Shown in pieces: positions 33,671-41,750 of a stretch of 64,000 nucleotides of DNA. The notes under the pieces were generated by a model that was not told the origin of the DNA, ran no database searches, and saw only the letters and a program-made list of their open reading frames with translations. Position 1 is the stretch's first letter; every line of letters begins with the position of its first letter. Origin of the DNA: Actinomadura mexicana (GTDB taxonomy: Bacteria > Actinomycetota > Actinomycetes > Streptosporangiales > Streptosporangiaceae); contig NZ_FZNP01000015.1 in NCBI RefSeq assembly GCF_900188105.1, forward strand, positions 62,001 through 126,000, written 5' to 3'. The position numbers and the translations under genes were made by a program.

Positions 33671-33712
33671 AGGGTGTTCAGACCGGGCCGTACGGCCCGG
33701 TCTGAACACCCT
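33671..33712. terminator. 42-bp perfect palindrome downstream of the CPBP gene
   Basis: AGGGTGTTCAGACCGGGCCG followed by its exact complement gives a 21-bp stem with no loop spacer. It lies 14 bp past the CPBP gene stop (minus strand) and probably acts as a terminator, though a cruciform or binding site is possible. Confidence 0.6.
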
Positions 33713-33725
33713 CGTGTTCCTGCCC

Positions 33726-34355
33726 TCAGGCAAGCGGCAGGGCGATCGCGACCGCGATCACGGCCACGACGTTGTGAACGGTGTGCACCAGGCTCGCGTC
33801 GAGCAACCCGTGCGCAGACCTGAGGTTCGGTGCGGTGGACTCGGAGCGACGAACGCCGCGCAAGTACACCCAGGTGAGGACGCCTCCGGTGAGGGAGAGC
33901 GCGAGTGCGGCGGCCACCGGGACACCAGCGGCCAGGTGCATGAATCCGAAGGCGAGTGCCCCGCGGATCCGCGCCCCGGCCGTCTGGTGCTCCGCGCCGT
34001 TGCGGAACAGGATTTCCTCCATCATCGCGAGAATCGGAAGCGCGGCGACGAACGCCAGGATCATGGCGACACTGACCGCGATTCCCACGACGGCGGTGCC
34101 GCGCGTCAGCCCGAACGAGAGGTTGCCGACTCCGCCGATGGACTGCCACCAACTCCAGGTGAGGAAGTCCCATCCGGGTGCCTTGAAGACGACCACGCCG
34201 GCGACCGTCACGCCGAACGCTGCGATCCCGGCAACCATGTGGCGCGGGTGCAGTTTCTTGAGCATTCGGTACGCCAACCGGTAGTCGATCCTACGGGAGG
34301 CGTACACGGCCGCGATCACCATCAGGACGGCGATGACCAGAGTAATGATCTTCAT
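33726..34355 (-). CDS. CPBP-family intramembrane metalloprotease-like protein
   Basis: 209 aa, about six membrane segments. The Abi/CPBP motifs are in order: EE..FR (ALPILAMMEEILFRNGAEHQ), F..H (FGFMHLAAG) and H..HN (SLVHTVHNVVAV). In eukaryotes related enzymes trim CAAX proteins; bacterial members serve in bacteriocin self-immunity, protein sorting or signalling. ATG 34355 has AAGGAGAG upstream. It is transcribed alone, with the 42-bp palindrome behind it. No bacteriocin genes are adjacent, so the substrate is unknown. Confidence 0.8.
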   Translation of the reverse strand: MKIITLVIAVLMVIAAVYASRRIDYRLAYRMLKKLHPRHMVAGIAAFGVTVAGVVVFKAPGWDFLTWSWWQSIGGVGNLSFGLTRGTAVVGIAVSVAMILAFVAALPILAMMEEILFRNGAEHQTAGARIRGALAFGFMHLAAGVPVAAALALSLTGGVLTWVYLRGVRRSESTAPNLRSAHGLLDASLVHTVHNVVAVIAVAIALPLA

Positions 34356-34504
34356 TCGGTGTCTCTCCTTTGCAGTGACGCCCTAGGCGTGCTTCAAGGA
34401 GAACCGTCCGGGAATGCTTGTCGCCGGCCACTGGCTGTCGCCCATCGGAGCTTCGCCGAGCGCCGGATCCAGAGAATCGAAATCTCCGAATCCGACTTGA
34501 CCAC

Positions 34505-34760
34505 CGCCCTGAAATGGGCCTATCAGTTCTCACCCCGAAAAACTCGACGTCATGGACGCCCGTGCCTCCCCCGACCCCCCACGAGCCGTCCCGCACCTGC
34601 GAGAGGTGCTCGGTGGGCAATTCGATACACGCCAGAACTGGCCCTCTACCTCTCAGGCTCGCCATCGCCCTGGTGGACGCAAGCGAGCCCGAATGGCGGC
34701 CAGCACCGCGCGGCACGTACTCGCCCTCTCGCTCCGCTTCCCGAGTGACCGCACAGGTTC
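34505..34760 (+). pseudogene. Decayed fragment of an XRE-TPR regulator
   Basis: Nucleotides and frame fragments match the C-terminal third of the intact regulator at 40364-41599: MDARASPDPPRAVPHLREVL versus MDARVYTELHKPLRAVPLLQ, and STARHVLALSLRFPSDRT versus STARHMLDLSARFPSDRT. Frameshifts and indels break it. As in the intact case, a copy of the msrA 3' end follows (34880-34914). Confidence 0.8.
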
Positions 34761-34879
34761 CGCCATGCGGAGCAAGCGGGTCACATACTCGGCGTCCTAA
34801 GTCCCGAATGCCCTGCCCAATGGACCGAGCCCCTGTCCGCCGTCCAGGTCGCTCGGCCGGGGCTAAGCAGCAGGTGGGC

Positions 34880-34914
34880 TTATGCCGCACCTGTACAGGT
34901 GTTGCTGGTGATAG
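34880..34914 (+). repeat. msrA 3'-end remnant, copy D (degraded)
   Basis: CTTATGCCGCA then CCTGTACAGGTGTTGCTGGT align with the other copies after an internal deletion of about 15 bp. It sits immediately after the decayed XRE-TPR fragment, exactly as copy C follows the intact gene. Confidence 0.55.
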
Positions 34915-35023
34915 TGCCGCCCCAGAGGCAATTGGACGAAGTCCTCTGTGAGCCGTGGCGGTCGAGCTGGAGTGTGGTCGGAGCGTTACCCCGAGATTCG
35001 CACCGCCGGCAGAGGCCGCATTG

Positions 35024-36121
35024 TCAGCGTCGGCGCTCGATGAAAGGGGCGCCGGCAAGGGAACTGGGCAGGCCGGTCGCCCAGATCGAGCGCGTTCCCG
35101 GCACTCGGGCCAGGTCACGGATCCAGACGGCGGTGCCGGGGCGCCCCTCGCCGCTCTCGGCGGTCCAAGCCCCGCCGCTGTAGTGCAGGTAGCTCTTGTC
35201 GTCGTCGACCGTGCTCACCGAGACCCACGCGCCCTGGCCGCCGTCGTCGGCGAGCGCGGGGAAGTGGTAGGCGTACGGGGTTGCGGGAATCGTCGTCGAC
35301 GTCCAGGTCTTCCCGTCCCAGTGCATGAGCTCGGGAGTCGCAAAGCTGGTGCTGGCACGGTAGGCCCAGACGCTCGTGGCCGAGACCGGCGCGATCTTCG
35401 CGATGTAGGTCTTCTCTTCGGACGGGTACCGGATCGTGCTCCACTTGGTGCCGTTCCAATGCAGCATGGCCTCAGTCGGGCCGGCTCCCGGGATGTCGCA
35501 GGTGCAGGCGATCCAGATGTCCTTCGCCGACCGGACGGCGACGGTGGAAGCACTGACCATCCGCACCGGAGTCTTCCGGCGCACCCATCGTCCGTCTTGG
35601 AAGCGCAGGGCGACGGCCTTCTTCGCCTTCGAGTCGTACCCGAGTGACCAGGCCGGTCCGCCGGGCGCCGCCGAGACGATCTGCAGATACGTGGGCAGAG
35701 GAGACGGCATGGTGGGCTGGACCCCGGCCGGGTAACCGACCCTGCGCCAAGCGATGCCGTTCCAATGCAGTGCCGGCGAGCCGTCCTCGTTCAGGTAGAT
35801 GCCCCAGGCGTTCCGCGGTCCGGCGGCGGCGAGGTCGACGACCTGGCCCGTGCCCGGCGGCAGCACCTGACGCTGCCACTGCCGACCATTCCAGGCCAGC
35901 ATGACGGGCTTCCCACTCGACGTCGCGTCCTCGATCCCGGCTGCCCACGCGGCCCGCGGTCCTGCCGCCGCTATCTCGGTCACCACCCCGAGACCGTCGA
36001 AGGGCGGCGTGGGCACCTTTTCCCATTCCGGGGGTGCCGCGTTGGCGGCGGACGGCGTGAGCAGCAGACCGGAGAGGGCGGCGGCCCAAGCGGTGACGCG
36101 GAGAACTCGATGTCCTGCCAT
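35024..36121 (-). CDS. Secreted beta-propeller-like protein
   Basis: 365 aa. A signal peptide ends near AANAA (about residue 29). The mature part consists of repeated units with a W-containing strand pair (LAWNGRQWQRQVL, ALHWNGIAWRRVG, LRFQDGRWVRRKT, MLHWNGTKWSTIR, LMHWDGKTWTSTT, YLHYSGGAWTAES), about 45-50 aa apart, typical of a six-bladed propeller. Such exported proteins bind ligands or surfaces; no enzyme motif is visible. ATG 36121 has GGGAG six bases upstream. It is transcribed alone. Note WIACTCD, a cysteine pair in blade 4. Confidence 0.8.
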   Translation of the reverse strand: MAGHRVLRVTAWAAALSGLLLTPSAANAAPPEWEKVPTPPFDGLGVVTEIAAAGPRAAWAAGIEDATSSGKPVMLAWNGRQWQRQVLPPGTGQVVDLAAAGPRNAWGIYLNEDGSPALHWNGIAWRRVGYPAGVQPTMPSPLPTYLQIVSAAPGGPAWSLGYDSKAKKAVALRFQDGRWVRRKTPVRMVSASTVAVRSAKDIWIACTCDIPGAGPTEAMLHWNGTKWSTIRYPSEEKTYIAKIAPVSATSVWAYRASTSFATPELMHWDGKTWTSTTIPATPYAYHFPALADDGGQGAWVSVSTVDDDKSYLHYSGGAWTAESGEGRPGTAVWIRDLARVPGTRSIWATGLPSSLAGAPFIERRR

Positions 36122-36241
36122 GAAGACTCCCGGGGGCGGTCTGGGGGCATCCTTGGAACGATCTTGCCGCCATTTGCTGGCAAGCTACTGGGGAACTACC
36201 TATCCCCGAGATCGACGCCTCAAACAGACGGCTACGTTCAT

Positions 36242-36412
36242 ATGAACGCCACGTTGATCGTGTGGGCACCCGGACGCGCCGGCCCGCAGCAGCCCGTTGG
36301 ACGTACTGCAGGAGCCCGCGCCGACCAAGCAGCCGCCCGCAACCGCATCCAGCAGGCAAGAGCCATCCGCAGGCAGCTCACCGAGCGTGACGGGAAGCGG
36401 AAGGCAAGCTAG
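36242..36412 (+). CDS. Possible small basic protein (56 aa)
   Basis: ATG 36242 to TAG 36410. The second half is a basic helix (QAAARNRIQQARAIRRQLTE). No ribosome site is seen and the start may be wrong; it could be the tail of a lost gene. It shares an exact 18-bp sequence (36335-36352) with 38415-38432. Confidence 0.25.
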   Translation: MNATLIVWAPGRAGPQQPVGRTAGARADQAAARNRIQQARAIRRQLTERDGKRKAS

Positions 36413-36583
36413 CCCGGACTACCCGGGGTCGAGGAGTTCCATCACAGGGTCCGGCTTGCGCGGCCAGATGGCATGCCGGGCGTGCTCCGAAGCCGTCCCG
36501 CCGAGCAGCACCAGACCGCCAAGCCCCAAAATGACCAGACCATGCGGGACGCGGCATGAGCGCCCCGGAGATGCCCGAGAGTT

Positions 36584-36613
36584 AAGCGGCCCCTCAAAGC
36601 TGAGGGGCCGCTT
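36584..36613. terminator. Hairpin terminator
   Basis: AAGCGGCCCCTCA-AAGC-TGAGGGGCCGCTT, 13-bp perfect stem with a four-base loop, between convergent small genes. The rest of 36413-36637 holds only a broken minus-strand frame with one hydrophobic stretch (HGLVILGLGGLVLLGG) and no start. Confidence 0.7.
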
Positions 36614-36637
36614 TGGCCAGGGTGCAGGCACCCGCTG

Positions 36638-36835
36638 TCAACGGGAACCGGCAATGGTTATGACCACGCCGTTGGCGACCATTGCGACGGCGCCGAGGAC
36701 GATGTTCATCGAGTTGAGGCCATTGCCGTCGTTGGCGACAACGCTTGCGATGCCGGAAACGAGGCACAACAGCCCGAGGAAGAGGCCGACGACGCCACCC
36801 CTCAGGGCAAGCTGCCGGTCAGTGACAGAGCTCAT
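36638..36835 (-). CDS. Small two-helix membrane protein
   Basis: 65 aa. ATG 36835 follows AAGGAGAG. Two hydrophobic segments (LRGGVVGLFLGLLCLVSGIA and IVLGAVAMVANGVVITIAG) are linked by a short polar loop. No family recognised. It ends 25 bp from the hairpin terminator. A regulator or toxin-like role is possible for a protein this small, but nothing supports it. Confidence 0.6.
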   Translation of the reverse strand: MSSVTDRQLALRGGVVGLFLGLLCLVSGIASVVANDGNGLNSMNIVLGAVAMVANGVVITIAGSR

Positions 36836-36963
36836 GAGGACTCTCCTTTGTACGCGATCGACCGCGTTATCCACTTCCACCGTCCGGGAGCATGCTCATG
36901 CGTCAACGCGATGGCCCGGGTTGAGCCGGGTGTCATCAGCGGAGAGTGGAGGCGTGCCTCTGA

Positions 36964-37141
36964 GGGGGCGGGGCGGGGTTGGGTCCGTCCACCGCAGTAC
37001 GAGACCGTGGACGGCCACCGCCTCGCCCCACCGTGGACGGCCCGCCCGTACCTCACCGCCCCACCCAAGGCAGGCCCCGCGCAAAGGTCCGCCGCACAGT
37101 GCCGGGCAGCGGCTTTCAGGTCGGGCGACGCTCGAGACGAA
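36964..37141 (+). repeat. Dispersed repeat A' (pair with 39266-39424)
   Basis: About 75% similar to B' over some 160-180 bp, including GTCCGTCCACCGCAG, GACCGTGGACGGCC and GGCAGCGGCTTTCAGGTCGG. It has an inner duplication of the GTGGACGGCC block. No coding frame is convincing. The whole 36836-37412 stretch lacks a gene. Confidence 0.6.
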
Positions 37142-37412
37142 GTACCGCCTGCGTTATGGACACGCTGCAGGACTGAGCGTTCAGCAGGCGTAGCGCGGCC
37201 TACGCGAACTGACAGCCTCGAATATCCTTGAATTGGTTCGGCCGCACTCGGGCCCGCTCGTACATCGCAGGCCGTCGCTTCCCCGAATCGGTCCCTGCGG
37301 CGGCGAGGACTCCCACGTCACTGATCGACGCTTACCGTCGCTGGCGCCCTCGGCCGTCGATCCGAATACCAGTGGAGTCTCTGTCGCTCATTAAGCAAGG
37401 GCCCCCATGCTG

Positions 37413-37507
37413 CTACTCGGCGGGGCTACGCCTACGGGGCGGGAGGGGCCGGTGCCGCCTATGCCGCAGTAGCCGTTGGGACCTTGTGGAGGTTCTGCTG
37501 GTGGTAG
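37413..37507 (+). repeat. msrA 3'-end remnant, copy A
   Basis: 95 bp matching the last 31 codons of msrA on the minus strand, from the stop codon (CTA) to the HQQ codons (CTGCTGGTGG). Two single-base losses break the frame. Same orientation as the intact gene at 42206-42856. Confidence 0.85.
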
Positions 37508-37547
37508 CCGTCAGTGCACAAGAGCCGGGTCTGGCGGCGGGGCCGGG

Positions 37548-37964
37548 TCATACGGCTACTACCTTGATGGCCTTTCCGCACAGGGTCGTCATGTCGTCCT
37601 CGTCGGAGGTCAGCAGGACGACGGGTTTGGGAGCCCGGAGCGCAGTCGAAGCGACGACCGCGTCGATCGCGTATTTATGCCCGGGAAGGCGGTGAGCACG
37701 AAGGAGGTCGACGGCCGCCAGGCTGATCTCTTCGGTGACCGGTTCGATGCGGAGCCTGGACAGGTACCAACGGAGCCTCTCCGACTTGGTCCGGACGTCC
37801 TGGACTTCGATCGGAGTGAGCGCGCTGATCACCACGCGGAAGTCGTTGTCCTGGGCTTCGCGGACCAGAGCGGTGACGCGTTGATCGGCCCCGCACCACT
37901 TGACCAGGCCCTCGCAGTCGAGGACGAGCGTCCCCGCACTCAGCCTGCTTCGTGTCCGGCCCAC
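37548..37964 (-). CDS. vapC: PIN-domain toxin (VapC-like ribonuclease)
   Basis: 138 aa. Acidic PIN residues are visible: VLDCEG, ISALTPIEVQD, HKYAIDAVVAS and LTSDEDDMTTL, which coordinate Mg for RNA cleavage. It begins inside the end of the antitoxin gene (25-bp overlap), the classical VapBC order with antitoxin first. The module fills the interval between msrA remnants A (37413) and B (38292) almost exactly. GTG 37964 is the first start; a later one is possible. Confidence 0.87.
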   Translation of the reverse strand: MGRTRSRLSAGTLVLDCEGLVKWCGADQRVTALVREAQDNDFRVVISALTPIEVQDVRTKSERLRWYLSRLRIEPVTEEISLAAVDLLRAHRLPGHKYAIDAVVASTALRAPKPVVLLTSDEDDMTTLCGKAIKVVAV

Positions 37965-38251
37965 TCGGCGCCCTCCTGCAACTCGGGTGCCGCCTTGACC
38001 GCACGGAAGAGATCTGCGGCCTCGTCGCGAAGCGCCTGCGGGATCGGCCCCGAGGCGTTCTCATTAGCCTGTAGTGCCTCTTCGAGCAGGTCCCGCTCTA
38101 TCTGACGCTCGACGGCGGCGTCGACGTAGGCGGAGAAGCCGCGGGTTCCCACCCGTTCGCGGACGGCACGGATGTTTCCTGCTCTCAGTGAGACGCTCGC
38201 CTTCACCGCCGGGCCTTCACCCAGCCCGAACTCCTTCTCCTCCGCAGCCAT
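37940..38251 (-). CDS. vapB: Antitoxin of the PIN toxin (ribbon-helix-helix type)
   Basis: 103 aa from ATG 38251 (or 105 from GTG 38257). The strand-helix-helix VKASVSLRAGNIRAVRERVG followed by FSAYVDAAVERQIERDLLEE is a ribbon-helix-helix DNA-binding fold; the C-terminal 45 residues would wrap the toxin. Thirteen bases upstream lies CTACCTCAAGTAG, probably its operator. A truncated relative with the same operator is found at 33424-33556. Confidence 0.85.
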   Translation of the reverse strand: MAAEEKEFGLGEGPAVKASVSLRAGNIRAVRERVGTRGFSAYVDAAVERQIERDLLEEALQANENASGPIPQALRDEAADLFRAVKAAPELQEGAEWAGHEAG

Positions 38252-38263
38252 GCCCACAGTTTA

Positions 38264-38276
38264 CTACCTCAAGTAG
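38264..38276. promoter_or_regulatory. Operator-like 13-mer before vapB
   Basis: CTACCTCAAGTAG, conserved as its reverse complement before the antitoxin remnant 4.7 kb away; the only part of the upstream regions that is fully conserved. Confidence 0.55.
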
Positions 38277-38291
38277 CAAAACTCGTTGCCG

Positions 38292-38385
38292 CTACTCGGC
38301 GGGGGCGACGCCTACGGGGCAGGAGAGGCCCGTGCCGCCTATGCCGCAGTAGCCGTTGGGGACCTTGTAGAGGTACTGCTGGTGG
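38292..38385 (+). repeat. msrA 3'-end remnant, copy B
   Basis: 94 bp, an intact frame for the last 30 residues of MsrA on the minus strand (YLYKVPNGYCGIGGTGLSCP, then VGVAPAE and stop) with about 85% nucleotide identity to the real gene. It stops resembling msrA at the HQQ codons. Confidence 0.9.
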
Positions 38386-38517
38386 CAGTACTTCGTCCTA
38401 GGCCATAGAACGGAGCCCGCAACCGCATCCAGACTTCTGGCTTGCAGTCGGCTGATTCGGCCGCACGGTCGTGCTTGTAGTAAGCGGTTCAAACTAGAAG
38501 CCATAAGGAGGAGACTC

Positions 38518-38916
38518 GTGACTACGAGCTTCTGCAAGGTAAGTGCGTCTGCTGTGCTGTCCCCGGTGGTGGAGACTCCGGCGAAGGCGGCTCGGCTGCT
38601 CACAGAGGCCGTGGCCGACTGGGACCTGCCGGTCGCGATCAAGGAGAAGGCGCCCGCGATCATCTCGTTCGTCATGGCCCACGCGGTGACCTGGGCGTCC
38701 AACCAGCCGGAGCCTTCCACGATCCCGGTGGAGTTCCACCTCATGGAAGGACCGATTTGCCCCCGTCGCTGGCTGGTGATCAAGGTGATCGGCGTGAAGC
38801 TGGACCCGAAGACCCTCGACAAGTGCATCTGAGGGGAGTCGGGCGACTTCAACGGTGAGGCGGGTTCCACCCCGGACGGCCCCTACTTCACCATCACGGA
38901 TGTCGGACGATTCTGA
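38518..38916 (+). pseudogene. Small gene interrupted by an in-frame TGA
   Basis: GTG 38518 follows GGAGGAG. The frame runs 104 codons, meets TGA at 38830, then continues in the same frame with strong third-position GC for 27 codons (GESGDFNGEAGSTPDGPYFT) to TGA 38914. The N-terminal half (AKAARLLTEAVADWDLPVAI, then IISFVMAHAVTWAS) loosely follows the RsbW-like ATPase pattern of actinomycetes, but the ATP-binding asparagine motif is not intact. Either a nonsense-mutated gene or a 104-aa product. Confidence 0.5.
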
Positions 38917-39265
38917 TCGACGTCCGCGCTGGCCGAACCGACGTCGACCACGGGCTTGACTGACGCCTCAGTGGGCACGTGATCTGACTGTTCACGCACT
39001 GGCCTCCATACCCCGTTCATACCGTGGGTGGAGGCCAGTTCTGTCTCGGGTTGTCATCCTTCGAGGCCAGGCCCGCACTCCGCCGCAGGCCGGTTCCGTA
39101 CCCGCGCGGGGACCCGCGCGGGGCCTCGCGACGGGCCATTGCGGGCAGGCAGGTGCTGCCCGTCCGCCGGTCAAGGCTACGAGGCCCCACCCCCGCGCAA
39201 GTCCGGAACCGTCCAGCTTCGATCTGCGGCGTGACCGATGCTTGAGGTCCGAACTCGTCGCAAGT
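38917..39265. other. No gene supported
   Basis: 349 bp without a start-coding frame I trust. It begins the 0.8-kb non-coding stretch that contains repeat B' and two hairpins. Confidence 0.5.
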
Positions 39266-39424
39266 GGGGGCGGGGCCGGGTGTGGGGTTGGGCCCGTCCA
39301 CCGCAGGGCGGGACCGTGGACGGCCCGCACGTACCGCACCGCCCAAGCCGAGGAAGGCCCCGCCCAAAGGCTCGCCGCCCAGGCGCCGGGCAGCCGCTTC
39401 CAGGCCGGGCGACGCTTCAGACGG
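39266..39424 (+). repeat. Dispersed repeat B' (pair with 36964-37141)
   Basis: Similar in sequence and orientation to A' (GGCCCGTCCACCGCAG, GACCGTGGACGGCCCG, GGGCAGCCGCTTCCAGGCCG). It lies 0.9 kb right of msrA copy B. Confidence 0.6.
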
Positions 39425-39559
39425 AATTGCCGACGCGGCGCCGGCTGACTCCCTTCGGTCGCCCCTTTGGGGTGGCCTTTCGGCCATCGACCGGCCCCGA
39501 CCCCGTCAGCGCGAAAGGGAAGCCGCGGCCCTCGACTCGTCGCAGGAGATCAAGGGAAG

Positions 39560-39601
39560 GCCCCGCCTCTCTGCCATGGGGGCAAGGCAGAGAGGCGGGG
39601 C
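39560..39601. terminator. 16-bp perfect hairpin
   Basis: GCCCCGCCTCTCTGCC (39560-39575) pairs with 39586-39601. No T-run follows, so it may be a structure rather than a terminator. Confidence 0.45.
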
Positions 39602-39660
39602 GGCGGACGACAGCAGCAGTCTTACTCCCCGGTCCAAGACCGCACGTCACCGCCAGGAAT

Positions 39661-39700
39661 GAGGGACGACTCCTGAGCCCGCCCCATAAAGTCGTCCCTC
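39661..39700 (+). terminator. Hairpin with T-rich tail
   Basis: GAGGGACGAC (39661-39670) pairs with GTCGTCCCTC (39691-39700), followed by TTGTGG. It ends the non-coding stretch before the small minus-strand remnants. Confidence 0.5.
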
Positions 39701-39725
39701 TTGTGGCCCTGTTGGGTGTGCTTGA

Positions 39726-39888
39726 TTAGCGCTGAGACGCGGGAACGAACTTGGAGAGAGGCCACGGCCAGGCCGCCGGGTTCCGAAGTGCTTCCCGCAG
39801 TTCGTCAGGGGTGGTCGCTTCCACCAGCCGCGCACCATCTTGCGAGGGGGCCAGCGCCCACCACGTTCCCGTTGCGCGTCCGTACCAG
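39726..39888 (-). pseudogene. Fragment of a small W-rich hypothetical protein
   Basis: The minus-strand frame reads TWYGRATGTWWALAPSQDGA and continues to PASQR and a stop at 39726, in the style of small actinomycete proteins beside XRE genes. No start codon exists in frame after the preceding stop, so it is truncated or frameshifted from its upstream neighbour. Confidence 0.35.
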
Positions 39889-39912
39889 GTGACCGCACCG
39901 GCCGACGCGTGG

Positions 39913-40208
39913 CTACCCGTCGGCTTGCGCGGCGAGCTGGCCCTTCACTGTTACCACCGCGTCAGGAATGTGCGCGTCATCGGCCGGAGCGATCGCGCCA
40001 CCACCAGCGAAGACGAACCACAACTCACCCCCACAGATCGCCCGCCGATCACAACGCACCCCGACCGGCGGCCCACACGCGGCCGGAACCGCCAGGAGCG
40101 GAAGAGCCTCCGCGATCTCCACTGCGTACCCGTGCGCCCGAGCGCCTGCGCCAGCGCCCACACCCGCAGACGCCGCGCCTCCGTCACCTCCGAAGCTTCC
40201 GTTGCCAT
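39913..40208 (-). pseudogene. Frameshifted hypothetical gene divergent from the XRE-TPR regulator
   Basis: ATG 40208 opens MATEASEVTEARRLRVWALA; near 40130 the sensible frame shifts and continues as YAVEIAEALPLLAVPAACGP ending VTVKGQLAAQADG at 39913. Together they make one about 98-aa soluble protein. One indel separates the two frames. Position (divergent from an XRE-TPR gene) is typical for small partner genes; function unknown. Confidence 0.5.
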
Positions 40209-40363
40209 GGAAGCCGTCCCTTCGTCGAGGCGCAGGACGGGGGTTGACCGTTGGCGCCTGCCGCCTCTTCCATGGCTAGAGCCTGTCTTTCGGGCTGTCT
40301 CCTCAGAGGCGCCTACCAGGGGGCCGGAGAGGGGCCAGACTGAGGAGCGAGGGAGGGGCCAGC

Positions 40364-41599
40364 GTGATCAACGAAAAGCGGCAACGGTTCGGTCTGTATC
40401 TCGCGGGGTTGCGACGAGACGCGCGCAAGAGCCAGCGCCAGTTAGCGGAATCGTTGTGCCGCATCTCAGGAACGGCCTCCGTGACGCGCCACGAGATCAG
40501 CCGATGGGAACGAGGCGAGAGAATCCCCGATGTCTGGATTTCTGCCCTCTCCGAGGCCCTAGACGTCCCCCTTCAGACGCTTGAACGGGCAGCCGCCCAT
40601 GCGCGCGGCGAGGACTTCTCGCCCGAAGCGCCCAGCCCAGCGGAAGCGCTCTCCTATTTCCTGCCCGAAGACGTCGAACTCGGACCAGTGGCGAGCAGCA
40701 CAGGCCGTCGAGTCGGGACGTCCACGGCGGAGGCGCTTGCCGACCGGGCGCACGGCCTGCGGCTCGGGGACGACGTCATCGCCAGCCGCGATCTACTTGC
40801 GCCAGCCTTCAGAGAGTTGGACGGCGCAGTCCAGCTCTATCGGGAGACGACGCATTCCGAGCAGACCGGCCGCTCACTCCTCGGCAGCATCGGCGAGATA
40901 GCCCAGATCACCGGATGGATCGCCAGCGACGCAGGCCAGCACGACCAGGCGGCACGCGCATACCGGCTCGGAATTTCGGCAGCCAGGGAGGCCGGAGACC
41001 TCGCACTCGTCGGACACCTCGCGGGGAGTCTGGCCTACCAGCTCACCAACACCGGCCACGAAGAGGACGGGCTGAGTCTTGCCCGCGCCGCACTGGAAGA
41101 GGCCGGACCGGACGCACCACCCAAGGCCCGCGCGCTCTACCTCGACCGGGTCGCATGGGCGAACACCAAGGCGGGCAACGCCCAACCAGCCATGCGCGCA
41201 CTTGCCCAAGCCCACGAGGCCATGGACGAGGAGGGCTCGCGTGAGGCCCCGGATTGGGCCTACTGGGTGTCGCCCGAGGAACTCGACGTGATGGACGCCC
41301 GCGTCTACACCGAACTCCACAAACCCCTACGGGCCGTCCCGCTTCTGCAAGAGGTGCTCAGCCGGTACGACTCGACACGCACGCGCGAGCTTGCTCTGTA
41401 CCTCTCTTGGCTCGCGGTCGCCCTGGCGGACGCCAACGAGCCCGAAGAGGCAGCCAGCACCGCGCGACACATGCTCGACCTCTCGGCACGCTTCCCCAGC
41501 GACCGGACTGCGAAGCGCGGTCGCGTCGTCCTCTCCAAGCTGGAGCCCTACCGGGACGTCCCCGAAGTGCGCGAGGTACTCGACACCTACGCCGCATGA
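40364..41599 (+). CDS. XRE-family regulator with TPR-like C-terminus
   Basis: 411 aa. GTG 40364 has GGGAGGGG five bases upstream. The helix-turn-helix is at residues about 8-72 (KSQRQLAESLCRISGTASVT, HEISRWERGERIPD), and from about 130 a series of helical repeats resembles tetratricopeptides (GQHDQAARAYRLGISAAREA, ANEPEEAASTARHMLDLSAR). Such proteins often bind small peptides or sense signals in actinomycete specialised metabolism. A decayed relative lies at 34505-34760, and msrA remnant C starts 24 bp after the stop. Confidence 0.88.
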   Translation: MINEKRQRFGLYLAGLRRDARKSQRQLAESLCRISGTASVTRHEISRWERGERIPDVWISALSEALDVPLQTLERAAAHARGEDFSPEAPSPAEALSYFLPEDVELGPVASSTGRRVGTSTAEALADRAHGLRLGDDVIASRDLLAPAFRELDGAVQLYRETTHSEQTGRSLLGSIGEIAQITGWIASDAGQHDQAARAYRLGISAAREAGDLALVGHLAGSLAYQLTNTGHEEDGLSLARAALEEAGPDAPPKARALYLDRVAWANTKAGNAQPAMRALAQAHEAMDEEGSREAPDWAYWVSPEELDVMDARVYTELHKPLRAVPLLQEVLSRYDSTRTRELALYLSWLAVALADANEPEEAASTARHMLDLSARFPSDRTAKRGRVVLSKLEPYRDVPEVREVLDTYAA

Positions 41600-41622
41600 C
41601 CGCTGGCGCAGCAGGTCAGGCG

Positions 41623-41722
41623 TTACTCGGCAGGAGCAACGCCCACGGGGCAGGAGAGGCCAGTTCCGCCGATTCCGCAGTAGCCGCCCGGGTTCTTATT
41701 GGCTGAGAGGTACTGCTGGTGG
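41623..41722 (+). repeat. msrA 3'-end remnant, copy C
   Basis: 100 bp reading, on the minus strand, HQQYLSANKNPGGYCGIGGT, then GLSCPVGVAPAE and TAA. It has four extra residues relative to the resident msrA, so it derives from a different msrA allele and not from a simple duplication. Confidence 0.9.
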
Positions 41723-41750
41723 TCGCCGTAGGTGCGGCAGATGTGCACGT

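Noticed and set aside
36335..36352. Exact 18-bp match with 38415-38432 as a possible att core
   Set aside because: One GC-rich 18-mer in 64 kb is near chance level, and its spacing does not fit the msrA remnants.
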